Part shown: positions 45,701-58,200 of the stretch, piece by piece
How the letters are laid out: each line of letters opens with the position of its first letter
Position numbering within the stretch: position 1 is the first letter of the stretch
From: Scylla paramamosain
Taxonomy: Eukaryota; Arthropoda; Malacostraca; Decapoda; Portunidae
Direction: 5' to 3'
DNA length: 64,000 nt
Assembly: GCF_035594125.1 (NCBI RefSeq)
Contig: NC_087178.1
Location: 9,340,001-9,404,000 of the forward strand
Notes under the pieces: generated by a model
Told to the model about the DNA's origin: nothing
Database searches by the model: none
Seen by the model: the letters and a program-made list of their open reading frames with translations, nothing else
Program-made: the position numbers and the translations under genes

Positions 45701-48700
45701 ACGAAGGGACATCTCGAGAAACGTGTATTATGAGTGTTTTTAAGTTCTTTAAGTACCAAAAAGCTAAAACCCACAAATAACACTCTTTATAGAGAAAAAA
45801 TTAATAAATAAATAAAAAAATAGGATTTTTTTTTATTCATCTTCATAGGTACCAAGATGCTAAAATTCTGTCAAAATTCAGGGAAATTATGTGAAAAAAG
45901 AACATTATGAGAAAGAGTTAATTTTAGCTTTTTTTTCGGACTGTTATGTACCAAACCCTAAAGTGCATCCAAAGCCACCTATATGGGGAAATTAAACGAC
46001 TCTACCAGAAACCTGTCTTTTGTGTTTTTTTTTTCAGCATGTTAGGCACCAAAACGATAAATAATATGGAAGTCACTAAATGTGGGAATCCATCACAAAA
46101 TTACTGAAAAAGTGTCTTTTCAGTGTTTTACGTAGAAAAACGCTAAATCGGATGCAAACCAACGAATATGGAGAAATAGAATAACATTACCAAAAAGGTA
46201 TATTTTGAGTGTTTTTGAGCTTCTTACCTTCAAAAAACGCGAAAATGGATGGAAAGCACTCTATATTGGGATACAAAAGGGCATTACGAGAAACGTGTAT
46301 AATGAGTGTTTTATAGTTTCACAACAGCCACAAGGCAAAAATCGCAAAACTCGGTGTATATGGAGAAATTTCTCAGATACCAAAATGCTGAAACTCAGAA
46401 ATAACACTCTTAATTAAGAATACAGAACATCCTTACCAAATGCATGTATTTTGAGTGCTTTTCACATTCTTAGTTACCAAAACCAAAAATTGCATGCGAA
46501 ACTAGCTTTATGTGGGAAAAAAAACATTACCAAAAAAGTGTCTTTTGAGTGTTTTTGAGCGTGTTAGGCACTAAAGCACTAAAAAGGAGGGCAATCACAT
46601 TATATGGGAATAAAACCAACTTTTACCAAGAACTTGCCTTTACGTGTTTTTGAGCTTTTTACATACCAAAACGCTAAAACGCATGCAAAACACCCTTTAT
46701 GGAGAAACAGAATAACATTACCAGAAACATGTATTTTGAGTGTTTTTGATCATGTTACCTATAAAAATGCCTAAATACATGCAAAGAACCATATGTTTGG
46801 AAAATGAAAGGACATTACGAAAATCGTGTATTATGAGTGTTTTTAAGTTCCTTAAGCACCAAAAAGCTAAAACCCACAAATATCTCTTTATAGAGAGAAA
46901 AAAAAATTGTTATTCATCTTCATAGGTACCGAGATGCCAAAATTCTGGCAAAATTCATGGAAATTTTGTAAAAAAAATCATTATAAAAAAGAAATAATTT
47001 TAGCTTTTTTCCGGAGTTATGTACAAACTCTGAAGTGCATGCAAATCCACCTATATGGGGAAATTTCACGACTTTACCAGAAACCTGTCTTTTGAGTGTT
47101 TTTTCAGCAATCTGAACAATATTACTTAAAACGTGTCTTTTCAGTGATTTACGTAGAAAAACGCTAAAACGGATGCAAACCAACCAATATGAAGAAATAG
47201 AATAACATTACAAAAAAGATATATTTTGATGTGTTTTTGAGCTTGTTACCTACAAAAAATGCAAAAATGGATAGAAAGCACTTTATATTGGCAAAGAAGA
47301 GGACATTACGAGAAACGTGTATGAGTGTTTTATAGTTTGACAAGAACCACAAGGTAAAATACTCAAAAACTCGTGTACATAAAGAAGTTTCTTACATACC
47401 AAAAAGCTGAAACTCATCAATAACACTTTTAATTTTGAAACAGAAATACCTTACCAAATGTGTGTATTAGAAAAGTTTCTTACATACCAAAATTCTGAAA
47501 CTCATGAATAACACTTTTAATTAAGAAATAGAACAACCTTACTAAATGTTTTGAGTTATTTTTCACATTCTTAGTTACCAAAACCCCAAATTCCATGCAA
47601 AACTAGCTTTATGTGGGAAGAAAAATGATATTACCAGAAAAGTGTCTTTTGAGTGTTTTTGAGCGTGTTAGGCAATAAAGCACTAAAAAGCATGGGAATC
47701 ACATGACATGGGAATAATAACAACTTTTACCAAGAACTTTCCTTTAAGTGTTTTTGAGCTCATTACATACCAAAACGCTAAAACGCATGCAAAACACCTT
47801 TTATGGAGAAAGAGAATAAAATTACCAAAAACATATATTTTGAGTGTTTTTGATCATTTTATCTATAAAAACGCTTAAATACAGGCAAAAAAACTTATGT
47901 TTAAGAAACGAAAGGACATTACGAGAAACGTGTATTATAAGTGTTTTTAAGTTCCTGAAGTACCAAAAAGCTAAAACCCACAAATAACACTCTTTATTGA
48001 GAAAAAAAAAGTAAGAAAATAAAAAAATAGGATTTTTTTTCTTCGTTATTCATCTTCACAGGTACCGAAATAGAAAAAGATACAAGGTACAAGGTACGAA
48101 ATAGAAAAAGGTACATAGGTACAAGAAATAGAAAAAACATTACCAAAAAGGTATGTTTTGAGTGTTTTTGAGCTTGTTACCTACAAAAAACGCGAAAATT
48201 GATGCAATCCACTCTATATTAGAGAACAAAAGGACTTTGCAAGAAAAGTGTATAATGAGTTTTTTCTATAGTTCAAAAGAACCAAAAGGCAAAAAACAGA
48301 AAAACTCGTGTATATGGAGAAGGTTCCTAGATACCAAAATGCTGAAACTTATGAATAACACTCTTAATTGAGAAACAGAACAACCTTACTAAATGCGTGT
48401 ATTTTGAGTGCTTTTCACATTCATTGTTACCAAAACCCCAAATTGCATGCGAAACCACCTTCATGTGAGAAAAAAATGACATTACCAGAAAAGTGTCTTT
48501 TAAGTGTTTTTGAGCGTGATGGGCAATAAAGCACTAAAAAGCAGGGCAATCATTGGAATAACACCAATTTATACCAAAAACTTGCCTTTAAGTGTTTTTG
48601 AGGTCCTTATATATCAAACCGCTAAAACGCATACAAAACAAACTTTATGGAGAAACAGAACAACATTACCAAAAACATGTATTTTGAGTGTTTTTGATCA

Positions 48701-51505
48701 TGTTATCTATAAAAACGCTTAATTACATGCAAAGAACATTATGTTTGGGAAACAAAAGGACATTACGAGAAACGTGTATTATGAGTGTTTTTTTTAAGTT
48801 CCTTAAGTACCAAAAAGCTAGAACCCACAAATAACACTCTTTATTTAGAAAATAAAAATATAAAAATATAAAAAAAATAGGATTTTTTTTTTTTTTTTGT
48901 TATTCATATTCATAGGTACCGAGATGCCAAAATTCTGGGAAAATTCAGGGCAATCATATGATAAAAGAATATTATCAAAAAAGTTAATTTCCGGTTTTTT
49001 TTCGGACTGTTATGTACCAAACCTTAAAGTGCATGCAAAGACTCCTATATAAGGAAATTAAACGACCTTACTAAAAATATGTGTTTTGAGTGTTTTTTAA
49101 CATGTTAGGCACCAAAACGATAAATAATAAGGAACTCACTCTATATGGGAATCCAAAAAAAAGCTACTGAAAACGTGTCTTCTCAGTGTTCTACGTAGAA
49201 AAACGCTAAAACGGATGCAAAGCAACCAATATCAAGAAATAGAAACCCGTTACTAAAAATGTATATTTTGAGTGTTTTTGAGCATGTTACCTACAAAAAA
49301 CGCGAAAATTGATGCAAAGCACTATATATTGGGAAACAAAAGGACATTGCAAAAAAAGTGTATAATGAGTGTTTTATAGTTCAAAAGAACCAAAAGGCAA
49401 AAAACGCAAAATCTCGTGTATATGGAGAGGTTTCCTAGATACAAAAATGCTAAAACTCATGTATAACACTCCTAATTGATAAACAGAACAGCCTTAATAA
49501 ATGCGTGTATTTTGAGTGCTTTTCACATTCATAGTTAGCAAAACCCCAAATTGCATTCGAAAATAGATTTGTGGGAAAAAAAAGACTTTACCAGAAAAGT
49601 GTTTTTTGAGTGTTTTTGAGCGTGATAGAAAATAAAGCACTAAAAAGGAGGGCAATGACATTACATTGGAGGAGAACGAATTTTTACCAAGAACTTGCAT
49701 TTATGTGTTTTTGAGCTCCTTATATACCAAAACACTAAAACACATGCAAAACACTCTTTATGGTGAAACAGAATAACATTACCAAAAACATGTATTTTGA
49801 GTGTTTTTGATCATGTTACCAATAAAAACGCTTAAATACATGCAAAGAACACTAGTTTTGGGAAACGAAAGGAGATTACGAGAAACGAGTGTTTTGAGTG
49901 TTTTTAAGCTCATTAATTACCAAAAAGCTAAAAGCCACAAATAACACTCTTTATTGAGAAACAATAAATAAATAAAAAAAATACAGTATTTTTTTTTTCT
50001 TTCTTATTCATCTTGACAGGTACCGAAATGCCAAAATTCGGGCAAATTTCATGAAATTATGTGAAATAAGAACATTATCAAAAAAGTTAAATTTAGCTTT
50101 TTTTTTCGAACTGTTATGTACCAAACCCCTAAAGTGCATGCAAAGCCACCTATATGGGGAAATTAAACGTCTTTGCCAGAAAACGGTCATATGAGTATTT
50201 TTCAGCATGTTAGGAACCAACACGATAAAGAACATGGAAGTCAATCTATATGGGAATCCAAAACAAAATTACTAAAAACGTGTCTTTTCGGTGTTTTACG
50301 TAGAAAAACGCTAAAACGGATGTAAACCAACCAATATGAAGAAATAAAATAACATTACCAAAAAGGTATATTTTAAGTGTTTTTGAAATTGTTACATACA
50401 AAAAACGCGAAAATGGATGGAAAGCACTCTATATTTGGAAGCAAAAGGACATTACGAGAAAAGTGTATAATGAGTGTTTTATAGTTTCAGAAGAACTACA
50501 AGGCAAAAAGCGCAAAAACTCGTGTATATTGAGAAGTTTCTTACATTCCAAAATGCTGAAACTCTGGAACAACATTCTTAATTGAGAAACAGAACAACCT
50601 TACTAAATGCGTGTATTTTGAGTGCTTTTCACATCCTTAGTTACCAAAACCCCAAATTGCATGCGAAACCAGCTTTTTGTGGGAAAAAAATGACATTACC
50701 AGAAAAATGTGTTTTGAGTGTTTTTGAGCGTGTTAGGCAATAAAGCACTAAAAAGCAGGGCAATCACATTACATTGGAATAAAACCAATTTTTAACAAGA
50801 ACTTGCCTTTAAGTGTATTTGAGCTCCTTATATACCAAAACACTAAAATGCATGCAAAATACACTTGATGGTGAAACAGAATAACATTACCAAAAACATG
50901 TATTTTGAGTGTTTTTGATCATGTTACCAATAAAAACGCTTAAATATATGCAAAGAACCGTATTTTATGAGAAACGTGTATTATGAGTGTTTTTAAGTTC
51001 ATTAAGTACGAAAAAGCTAAAAGCCACAAATTACACTCTTTATTGAGAAAAAAATAAATAAATAAAAAAATACGATTTTTTTTTTCATTCTTATTCATCT
51101 TCACAGGTAACGAGGTGCCAAAATTCGGGCAAAGTTCAGGAAATGATATGAAATAAGAACATTATAAAAAAAGTTAAATTTAGCTTTTTTTTCGGATTGT
51201 TGTGTACCAAACCCCTAAAGTGCATGCAAAGCCACCTATATGGGGAAATTAAACGTCTTTGCCAGAAAACTGTCTTATGATTGTTTTTCAGCATGTTAGG
51301 AACCAACATGATAAAACCCAAGGAAGTCAATCTATATGGGAATCCAAAACAAAATTACTGAAAACGTGTCTTTTCGGTGTTTTACGTACAAAACGCTAAA
51401 ACGGATGCAAACTAACCAAAATGAAGAAATAGAATAACATTACCAAAAAGGTATATTTTGAGTGTTTTTGAAATTGTTACCTACAAAAAAACGCGAAAGT
51501 GGATG
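39750..51505 (+). repeat. Core satellite HOR array, long uninterrupted + block
   Basis: About 11.75 kb of ~1.1 kb HOR copies in one orientation. The caaggca marker occurs at 43,000, 44,114, 45,223 and 46,331 (spacings 1,114, 1,109 and 1,108). Variants follow at 47,350, about 48,284, about 49,393 and 50,499. Each unit contains about 12 monomers, laid out as two sets of T2-T3-T4-T5-T1 with one extra or truncated monomer per set. A poly-A/AAAT-rich expansion follows one T1 (for example 42,466-42,500). The 46.5-48.1 kb copies closely resemble 26.3-27.95 kb. The 49.3-51.5 kb copies resemble 19.8-21.9 kb. Confidence 0.92.
48058..48142. repeat. Deletion junction with templated filler in one HOR copy
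   Basis: The X monomer start (acaggtaccg) is joined to the end of a T4 monomer (acattaccaaaaaggta) through three copies of gaaatagaaaaa interleaved with acaaggtac-like pieces. The intervening monomers are missing, so this HOR copy is short. Confidence 0.85.
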
Positions 51506-51725
51506 TGTGTGTTGTTTTGTTTCTTTAGAAAAGTGTAATTTGTATGCGTTTTAGCGTTTTCGTACGTAAGGTCAAAAGAACTCTAAAGACACGGTTTTGA
51601 TGGAGTTTTTTTCCAAGATATCTTTCCAATGCTTTTATACGTTTTGGTACCGAAAAAAATGGAAAAGCACTGAAAAGACACACTAATGGTAATGCTGTTT
51701 TATTTTCCTATATATATGTATATTT
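51506..51725 (-). repeat. Satellite monomers, - orientation, between HOR core and LINE
   Basis: After aagtggatg the array flips to minus-strand monomers of flank type (gtatgcgttttagcgttttc, ttttatacgttttggtacc). The LINE 3' end then interrupts it. Confidence 0.85.
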
Positions 51726-51821
51726 TTTTTTATGTAGGAAGGGCACTGGCCAAGGGCAACAAAAATCTAATAAAAAAATGCCCACTGAAATGCCAGTCCC
51801 ATAAAAGGGTCAAAGCAGTGG

Positions 51822-52096
51822 TCAAAAATTGATGGATAAGTGTCTTGAAACCTCCCTCTTGAAGGAATTCAAGTCATGGGAAGGTGGAAATACAGAAGCA
51901 GGCAGGGAGTTCCAGAGTTTACCAGAGAAAGGCATGAATGACTGAGAATACTGGTTAACTCTTGCATTAGAGAGGTGGACAGAATAGGGGTGAGAGAAAG
52001 AAGAATGTCTTGTGCAGCGAGGCCGCGGAAGGAGGGGAGGCATGCAGTTAGCAAGATCAGAAGAGCAGTTGGCATGAAAATAGCGGTAGAAGACAG
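51822..52096 (-). pseudogene. LINE ORF2 extreme C-terminus in shifted frame
   Basis: Continues the RT half after the frameshift. PPLLPRPRCTRHSSFSHPYS, GKLWNSLPASVFPPS and SRHLSINF precede the stop. It matches the isolated 3' fragments at 3.3-3.6 kb and 4.07-4.44 kb. Confidence 0.88.
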
Positions 52097-53374
52097 CTAG
52101 ATATGCAACATTGTGGTGAGAGAGAGAGGCTGAAGACAGTCAGTTAGAGGAGAGTTGATGAGACGAAAAGCTTTTGATTCCACCCTGTCTAGAAGAGCAG
52201 TATGAGTGGAACCCCCCCAGACATGTGAAGCATACTCCATACATGGACGGATAAGGCCCTTGTACAGAGTTAGCAGCTGGGGGGGGGGTGAGAAAAACTG
52301 GCGGAGACGTCTCAGAACACCTAACTTCATAGAAGCTGTTTTAGCTAGAGATGAGATGTGAAGTTTCCAGTTCAGATTATAAGTAAAGGACAGACCGAGG
52401 ATGTTCAGTGTAGAAGAGGGGGACAGTTGAGTGTCATTGAAGAAGAGGGGATATTTGTCTGGAAGGTTGTGTCGAGTTGATAGATGGAGGAATTGAGTTT
52501 TTGAGGCATTGAACAATACCAAGTTTGCTCTGCCCCGATCAGAAATTTTAGAAAGATCAGAAGTCAGGCGTTCTGTGGCTTCCCTGCGTGATATGTTTAC
52601 CTCCTGAAGGATTGGACGTCTATGAAAAGACGTGGAAAAGTGCAGGGTGGTATCATCAGCGTAAGAGTGGATAGGACAAGAAGTTTGGTTTAGAAGATCA
52701 TTAATGAATAATAAGAAGAGAGTGGGTGACAGGACAGAACCATGAGGAACACCACTGTTAATAGATTTAGAAGAACAGTGACCGTCTACCACAGCAGCAA
52801 TAGAACGGTCAGAAAGGAAACTTGAGATGAAGTTACAGAGAGAAGGATAGAAACCGTAGGAGGGTAGTTTGGAAATCAAAGCTTTGTCCCAGACTCTATC
52901 AAAAGCTTTTGATATGTCCAAGGCAACAGCAAAAGTTTCACCAAAATCTCTAAAAGAGGATGACCAAGACTCAGTAAGGAAAGCCAGAAGATCACCAGTA
53001 GAGCGGCCTTGACGGAACCCATACTGGCAATCAGATAGAAGGTTGTGAAGTGATAGATGTTTAAGAATCTTCCTGTTGAGGATAGATTCAAAAACTTTAG
53101 ATAGGCAGGAAATTAAAGCAATAGGACGGTAGTTTGAGGGATTAGAACGGTCACCCTTTTTAGGAACAGGTTGAATGTAGGCAAACTTCCAGCAAGAAGG
53201 AAAGGTAGATGTTGACAGACAGAGCTGAAAGAGTTTGACTAGGCAAGGTGCAAGCACGGAGGCACAGTTTCGGAGAACAATTGGAGGGACCCCATCAGGT
53301 CCATAAGCCTTCCGAGTGTTTAGGCCAGCGAGGGCATGGAAAACATCATTGCGAAGAATTTTAATAGGTGGCAT
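52097..53374 (-). pseudogene. LINE ORF2 reverse transcriptase half
   Basis: A 425-codon frame. RT motifs in order are KAYGPDGV (residues 22-29), PKKGDRSNPSNYRPI (71-85), GFRQGRSTGD (119-128), ALDISKAFDRVW with catalytic Asp 153 (151-162), GVPHG at 208-212 where the usual residue is Gln, and YADD with the catalytic pair (238-241). A thumb/C-terminal region follows with MEYASHVWG and ESKAFRLIN. The frame opens after a frameshift near 53,390, so its ATG is not the native start. It ends early through another shift near 52,110. The RT domain itself is unbroken, so this copy looks relatively young. Confidence 0.9.
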
Positions 53375-53552
53375 GAAGTAGTCAGAGGTGGAGGAGAGGG
53401 AGGAACAAGCCCAGAATCGTACAAGGTAGAGTTTTTAGCAAAGGTTTGAGCAAAGAGTTCAGCTTTAGAAATAGATGTGATAGCAGTGGTGCCATCTGGT
53501 TGAAATAGAGGAGGGAAAGAAGAAGAAGCAAAGTTATTGGAGATATTTTTGG

Positions 53553-54725
53553 CTAGATGCCAGAAATCACGAGGGGAGTTAGATCTTGAAAGGTTTTCAC
53601 ATTTTCTGTTAATGAAGGAGTTTTGGCTAGTTGGAGAACAGACTTGGCATGGTTCCGGGCAGAAATATAAAGTGCATGAGATTCTGGTGATGGAAGGCTT
53701 AGGTACCTTTTGTGGGCCACCTCTCTATCATGTATAGCACGAGAACAAGCTGTGTTAAACCAAGGTTTAGAAGGTTTAGGACGAGAAAAAGAGTGAGGAA
53801 TGTATGCCTGTATGCCAGACACTATCACCTCTGTTATGCGCTCAGCACACAAAGACGGGTCTCTGACACGGAAGCAGTAGTCATTCCAAGGAAAATCAGC
53901 AAAATACCTCCTCAGGTGCCCCCAACTAGCAGAGGCAAAACGCCAGAGGCACCTTCGCTTAGGGGGATCCTTAGGAGGGACTGGAGTGATAGGACAAGAT
54001 AAAGATATGAGATTGTGATCGGAGGAGCCCAACGGAGAAGAAAGGGTGACAGCATAAGCAGAAGGATTAGAGGTGAAGAAAAGGTCAAGAATGTTGGGCG
54101 TATCTCCAAGACGGTCAGGAATACGAGTAGGGTGTTGCACCAATTGCTCTAAGTCATGGAGGATAGCAAAGTTGTAGGCTAGTTCACCAGGATGGTCAGT
54201 GAAGGGAGAGGAAAGCCGAAGCTGGTGGTGAACATTGAAGTCTCCAAGAATGGAGATCTCTGCAAAAGGGAAGAGGGTCAGAATGTGCTCCACTTTGGAA
54301 GTTAAGTAGTCAAAGAATTTCTTATAGTCAGAGGAGTTAGGTGAGAGGTATACAGCACAGATAAATTTAGTATGAGAGTGACTCTGTAGTCGTAGCCAGA
54401 TGGTGGAAAACTCGGAAGATTCAAGAGCGTGGGCACGAGAGCAGGTTAAGTCATTGCGCACATAAACGCAGCATCCAGCCTTGGATCGAAAATGAGGATA
54501 GAGAAAGTAGGAGGGAACAGAAAAGGGGCTACTGTCAGTTGTCTCAGACACCTGAGTTTCAGTGAGGAAAAGAAGATGAGATTTAGAAGAGGAGAGGTGG
54601 TGTTCTACAGATTGAAAATTAGATCTTAGACCGCGAATGTTGCAGAAGTTAATGTAGAAAAAGTTGAGGGGGGTGTCAAGACACTTAGGGGTCGTCGACA
54701 GAAAGACAGTCCGACCTGGGGACAT
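53553..54725 (-). pseudogene. LINE ORF2 N-terminal half: AP-like endonuclease domain
   Basis: A 390-codon frame. In the target-primed retrotransposition scheme known for LINEs, this domain nicks the DNA target. Visible motifs of the exonuclease-endonuclease-phosphatase fold are NIRG (residues 29-32), LTETQ with the metal-binding Glu (56), Y.SPN (126-130), GDFN (161-164), TR (200-201), LD (213-214) and SDHN (235-238). All expected catalytic positions appear present. Residues up to about 360 follow the element's true frame. The last ~30 are off-frame after a 1-base deletion, and the frame stops short of the RT. The ATG lies directly after an in-frame TAA, so it is the earliest possible start here. 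Confidence 0.88.
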
Positions 54726-54985
54726 TTATGGTCCCCTCCCCAGATGGGGACTCCGAGGCTGGTGTAGGAGTCGCCATGATGATTTAAAAATTTTTGAGTG
54801 AAGGGTGTGTGTGTTATTAGGTGCTTGTAGGTTTGTGTGGAGGAAGAGAGTTGTCTTTAGAGGGCAGGCTGTGACTGCCCCCTTGTGTTGTGAGACACAA
54901 AGGGAAACGTTCAGTGAGGCCACAGCTGGGTTTAATGATAAGTTCACAGCACCCCCTGAACAGTGCTTTAGACCTCACTGGGAGT

Positions 54986-55275
<290 letters not shown>

Positions 55276-58200
55276 ATTTGTATTCACTTTAATGTTTTGG
55301 TACCTAAATTGCTAAAAAATAATAATGTACATTTTAAGCAATCTAGTTCTGATCATTTTTATAATGTGCTTTGTATGCAGTTTTGCGTATTGTTCCCTAA
55401 TATGGTGGTAATCGCTCATACTACACGTTTTTGGTAATCTTATTGTATTTATCTACATAAATTGGTATTCGTGTCTTACCGTTTTCATAGCTAAGAAAAT
55501 GGAAAACACTTATATTCTACGTTTCCGTTAATATCGTTTTCTTTCCTATAATGGGTACTTTCCATGCATTTTTAGCTTTTTGGTACCTAATAATCTCAAA
55601 AACATTCAAACTTCAAAATTTTCATGTTCTGTTTCTCCTTAAAAGGCGATTTTGTATTTTGGTACGCAAAGAAGCTAAAAAAATTTCAAAAGACAATTTT
55701 TTGATAACGCTGTTTTGGTTTCCATATAGGGAGTTTTTCATGATTTTTAGGTGTTTGGTGAGTAATACGTTCATAAACAACAAAATGACACGTTTATGGT
55801 AATTTCATTTCGTTTCATTATAAAAAATGTTTTGAATGTATTTTGGTGTTTTGGTACTTATTAATATGAAAAACAGTAAAAATACAAGTTTTCTTTTTTC
55901 GTTACGTTGTTCTGTTTCTCTCTACAGTTAAAAGACATGTTTCTGATAATGTAGTTTCTTTTTCCTCTAGAGTGCTTTGCATGCATTTTGGCGCTTTGAT
56001 AAATAGCAATGTGAAAAACATCCAAAACAAACGTTTATGGCAATGTTTTGTTCCTCCAAATAGAGTGCTATTGACGCATTTCTAGTTTTGGTACTTAAGA
56101 AGCTTAAAAATACTCACAAAACACGTTTCTCGTAGTGTCCTTTCGTTTCGCCACATAGTGTGCTTTCCATGCATTTTGGCGTTTTGGTAAATAACAATGT
56201 AAAAACATTCAAAAAAGATGTTTTTGGCAATGTTTTTCTGTCCCTCCACTTAAAGTGCTATTCACACGTTTCACCATTTTGATATCTACGTAGTTCAGAA
56301 ATACTTGTAATACACGTTTCTTGTAATATCGTTTTGGTTTCCCATGTAGATGACTTTGCTTGCATTTTGGCGTTTTTTTTACGTAAGAAGCTCAAAAACA
56401 CTGAATATCCACGTCTTATTCTCTTTTATTCTGTTTCTGTTTCTCCATAAAGGGTATTTTGCGTGCGTTTTAACATTATGGTACGTAAGAAAATTTAAAA
56501 AAAAGTACTCAAAGAACAAGTTTTTGTGAATTTTGTTTTGTATTCCAGTATAAATTGCTTTCCATTAATTTTAGCGTCTTGTGCATAAAACGCTGAGGAA
56601 CACTGAAAAGGCAAGTTTAAAGTAATGTCGATTCGTTTGTCAATAAAATGTTTTGCATACATTTTGGCGTTTTGGTATCTAAGAATGTGAAAAAACACGC
56701 AAAACACATTTCTTTAAAATGTTGTTCAGTTTCTTCATATAGAATGTTTTCACTCGTTTTAGCGTTTCGTTACCTATTCAAAACACACGCGTCTGTTAAT
56801 TACGTGTTGTTTCACTATATAGGGTATTTTGAATGCATTTTGCCGTTTATGTACCTACCAAGCTCAAAAATACTCACAATATATGTTTTTGGGATAATGT
56901 TTTCTGTTTTCAGCTGAAAAATACTGAAAAGAGACGTTTTTGGAAATGTTTTGTTTTTCCATGCTCATTAGCGTTTTGGTGACTAGTACGCTCAAAAACA
57001 CTCAAAACACGTGTTCCTGAAAATCTCGTTTGTTTTTCATTTATAGAGTGCTTTGCTTGCGTTTTTTTATTTGGTACCTAACAATGTGGAATACACTCAA
57101 AATACACGTTTTTGGTAATGATGATCTGCTTCTACATATAGATTATTATTCATGCGTTTTATTGTTTTGGTACCTAATAAGCTCAAAAACTCTAATGATA
57201 CACGTTTCCCTATACAGGGTACTTTACATGCGTTTTGGCGTTTTACTACTTAAAAAAAAACTTTAAAACATTTACAAAACTTGTGTTGTCTAGTGTTATC
57301 CTGTACTTCCCAAAAAAGATGATTTATATGCGTTTTAGCGTTTTGGTACGTAAGTAGCTTAAAAACACTGAAACTTTTTTTTTCAAGTATAGAATGCTTT
57401 CCATGCTTTTTAGCTTTTTTGTGGTTAGCACGCTCATGAACACTTAAAAAACACATTACTGAAAATCTCGTTCCCTTCTCCATATTGGTTCCTATTGATT
57501 TGTTTTAGCGTTTTGGTACCTAAGAATATCAAAAACTCTCATAATACACTTTTCTCGGAATTTTTTTTTATTTGGGTGTTTTTTCTACGTAAGATAGTTA
57601 AAAGCACTCAAAATACTTATTTTTGTTATTTTTATTGTTTTCTTTCCTGAGAAAGGTGTTTTCCATGCGTTTTGGCGTTTTGGTACGTATGTAACTTCTT
57701 AAAACACTGAAAAAAAGAAGTGTTTTTGTTTTGTTTTCCTATATATGGTGCATTCCATTTTTTTCTTGGAGTTTTGGTGCATAACACGCTCATACACACT
57801 CAGAATGCATGTTTCTCGAAATATTGTTTTTTTTTTTCCCATATAGGGTCCTTTTCATGCATTTTCATGTTTTGGTAATTTGGTAATGTTCTGTGTCTCC
57901 ATATAGAGTGTTATTCAAGCACTTTCGAGTTTTGGGACTTAAGAACTCAAAAACGCTCATAAAACACTTCTTTCGTTTCTCATTATAGGGTACTTTTCAT
58001 GCATTTTGGTGTTTTTGTACGTAACAAGCTCAAAAACATTCAGAATATTTGTTTTTGGTAAAGGTTAGGGTTTGGTACATAATTACATAAAAAGCACTCA
58101 GACACGTTTCTTTTTTTTTTTTTTTGTAATGGCGTTTCCTTTTCTCATAAAGAGTGCTTTTCGTACTGTTTAGGGTTTTGGTGTTTAACAGGCTTATTAC

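Larger units (their letters stand above)
51726..54985 (-). mobile_element. Near full-length jockey-like LINE, - strand, frameshifted
   Basis: About 3.26 kb from the poly-A end (T-run at 51,726) through the 3' UTR, ORF2 C-terminus, reverse transcriptase and AP-type endonuclease to a 5' region ending near 54,985. ORF2 is broken into at least four frames. Comparison with the + fragment at 15.2-17.0 kb shows single-base deletions near 53,630 and 53,390. A third break lies near 52,110. No separate ORF1 is recognised upstream of the endonuclease, so the copy may be 5'-truncated. Its insertion point is within - satellite. No target-site duplication is evident. It is the longest mobile element in the window. 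Confidence 0.9.

Noticed and set aside
19464..51505. CRISPR-like alternation of repeat and spacer
   Set aside because: The whole monomer is repeated, including the spacer. The organism is eukaryotic and there are no cas-like genes.
19464..51505. CENP-B box in the HOR
   Set aside because: I looked for the NTTCGNNNNANNCGGGN pattern around ttcgg motifs (for example ttcggactgttatg). The required A and CGGG positions do not fit.
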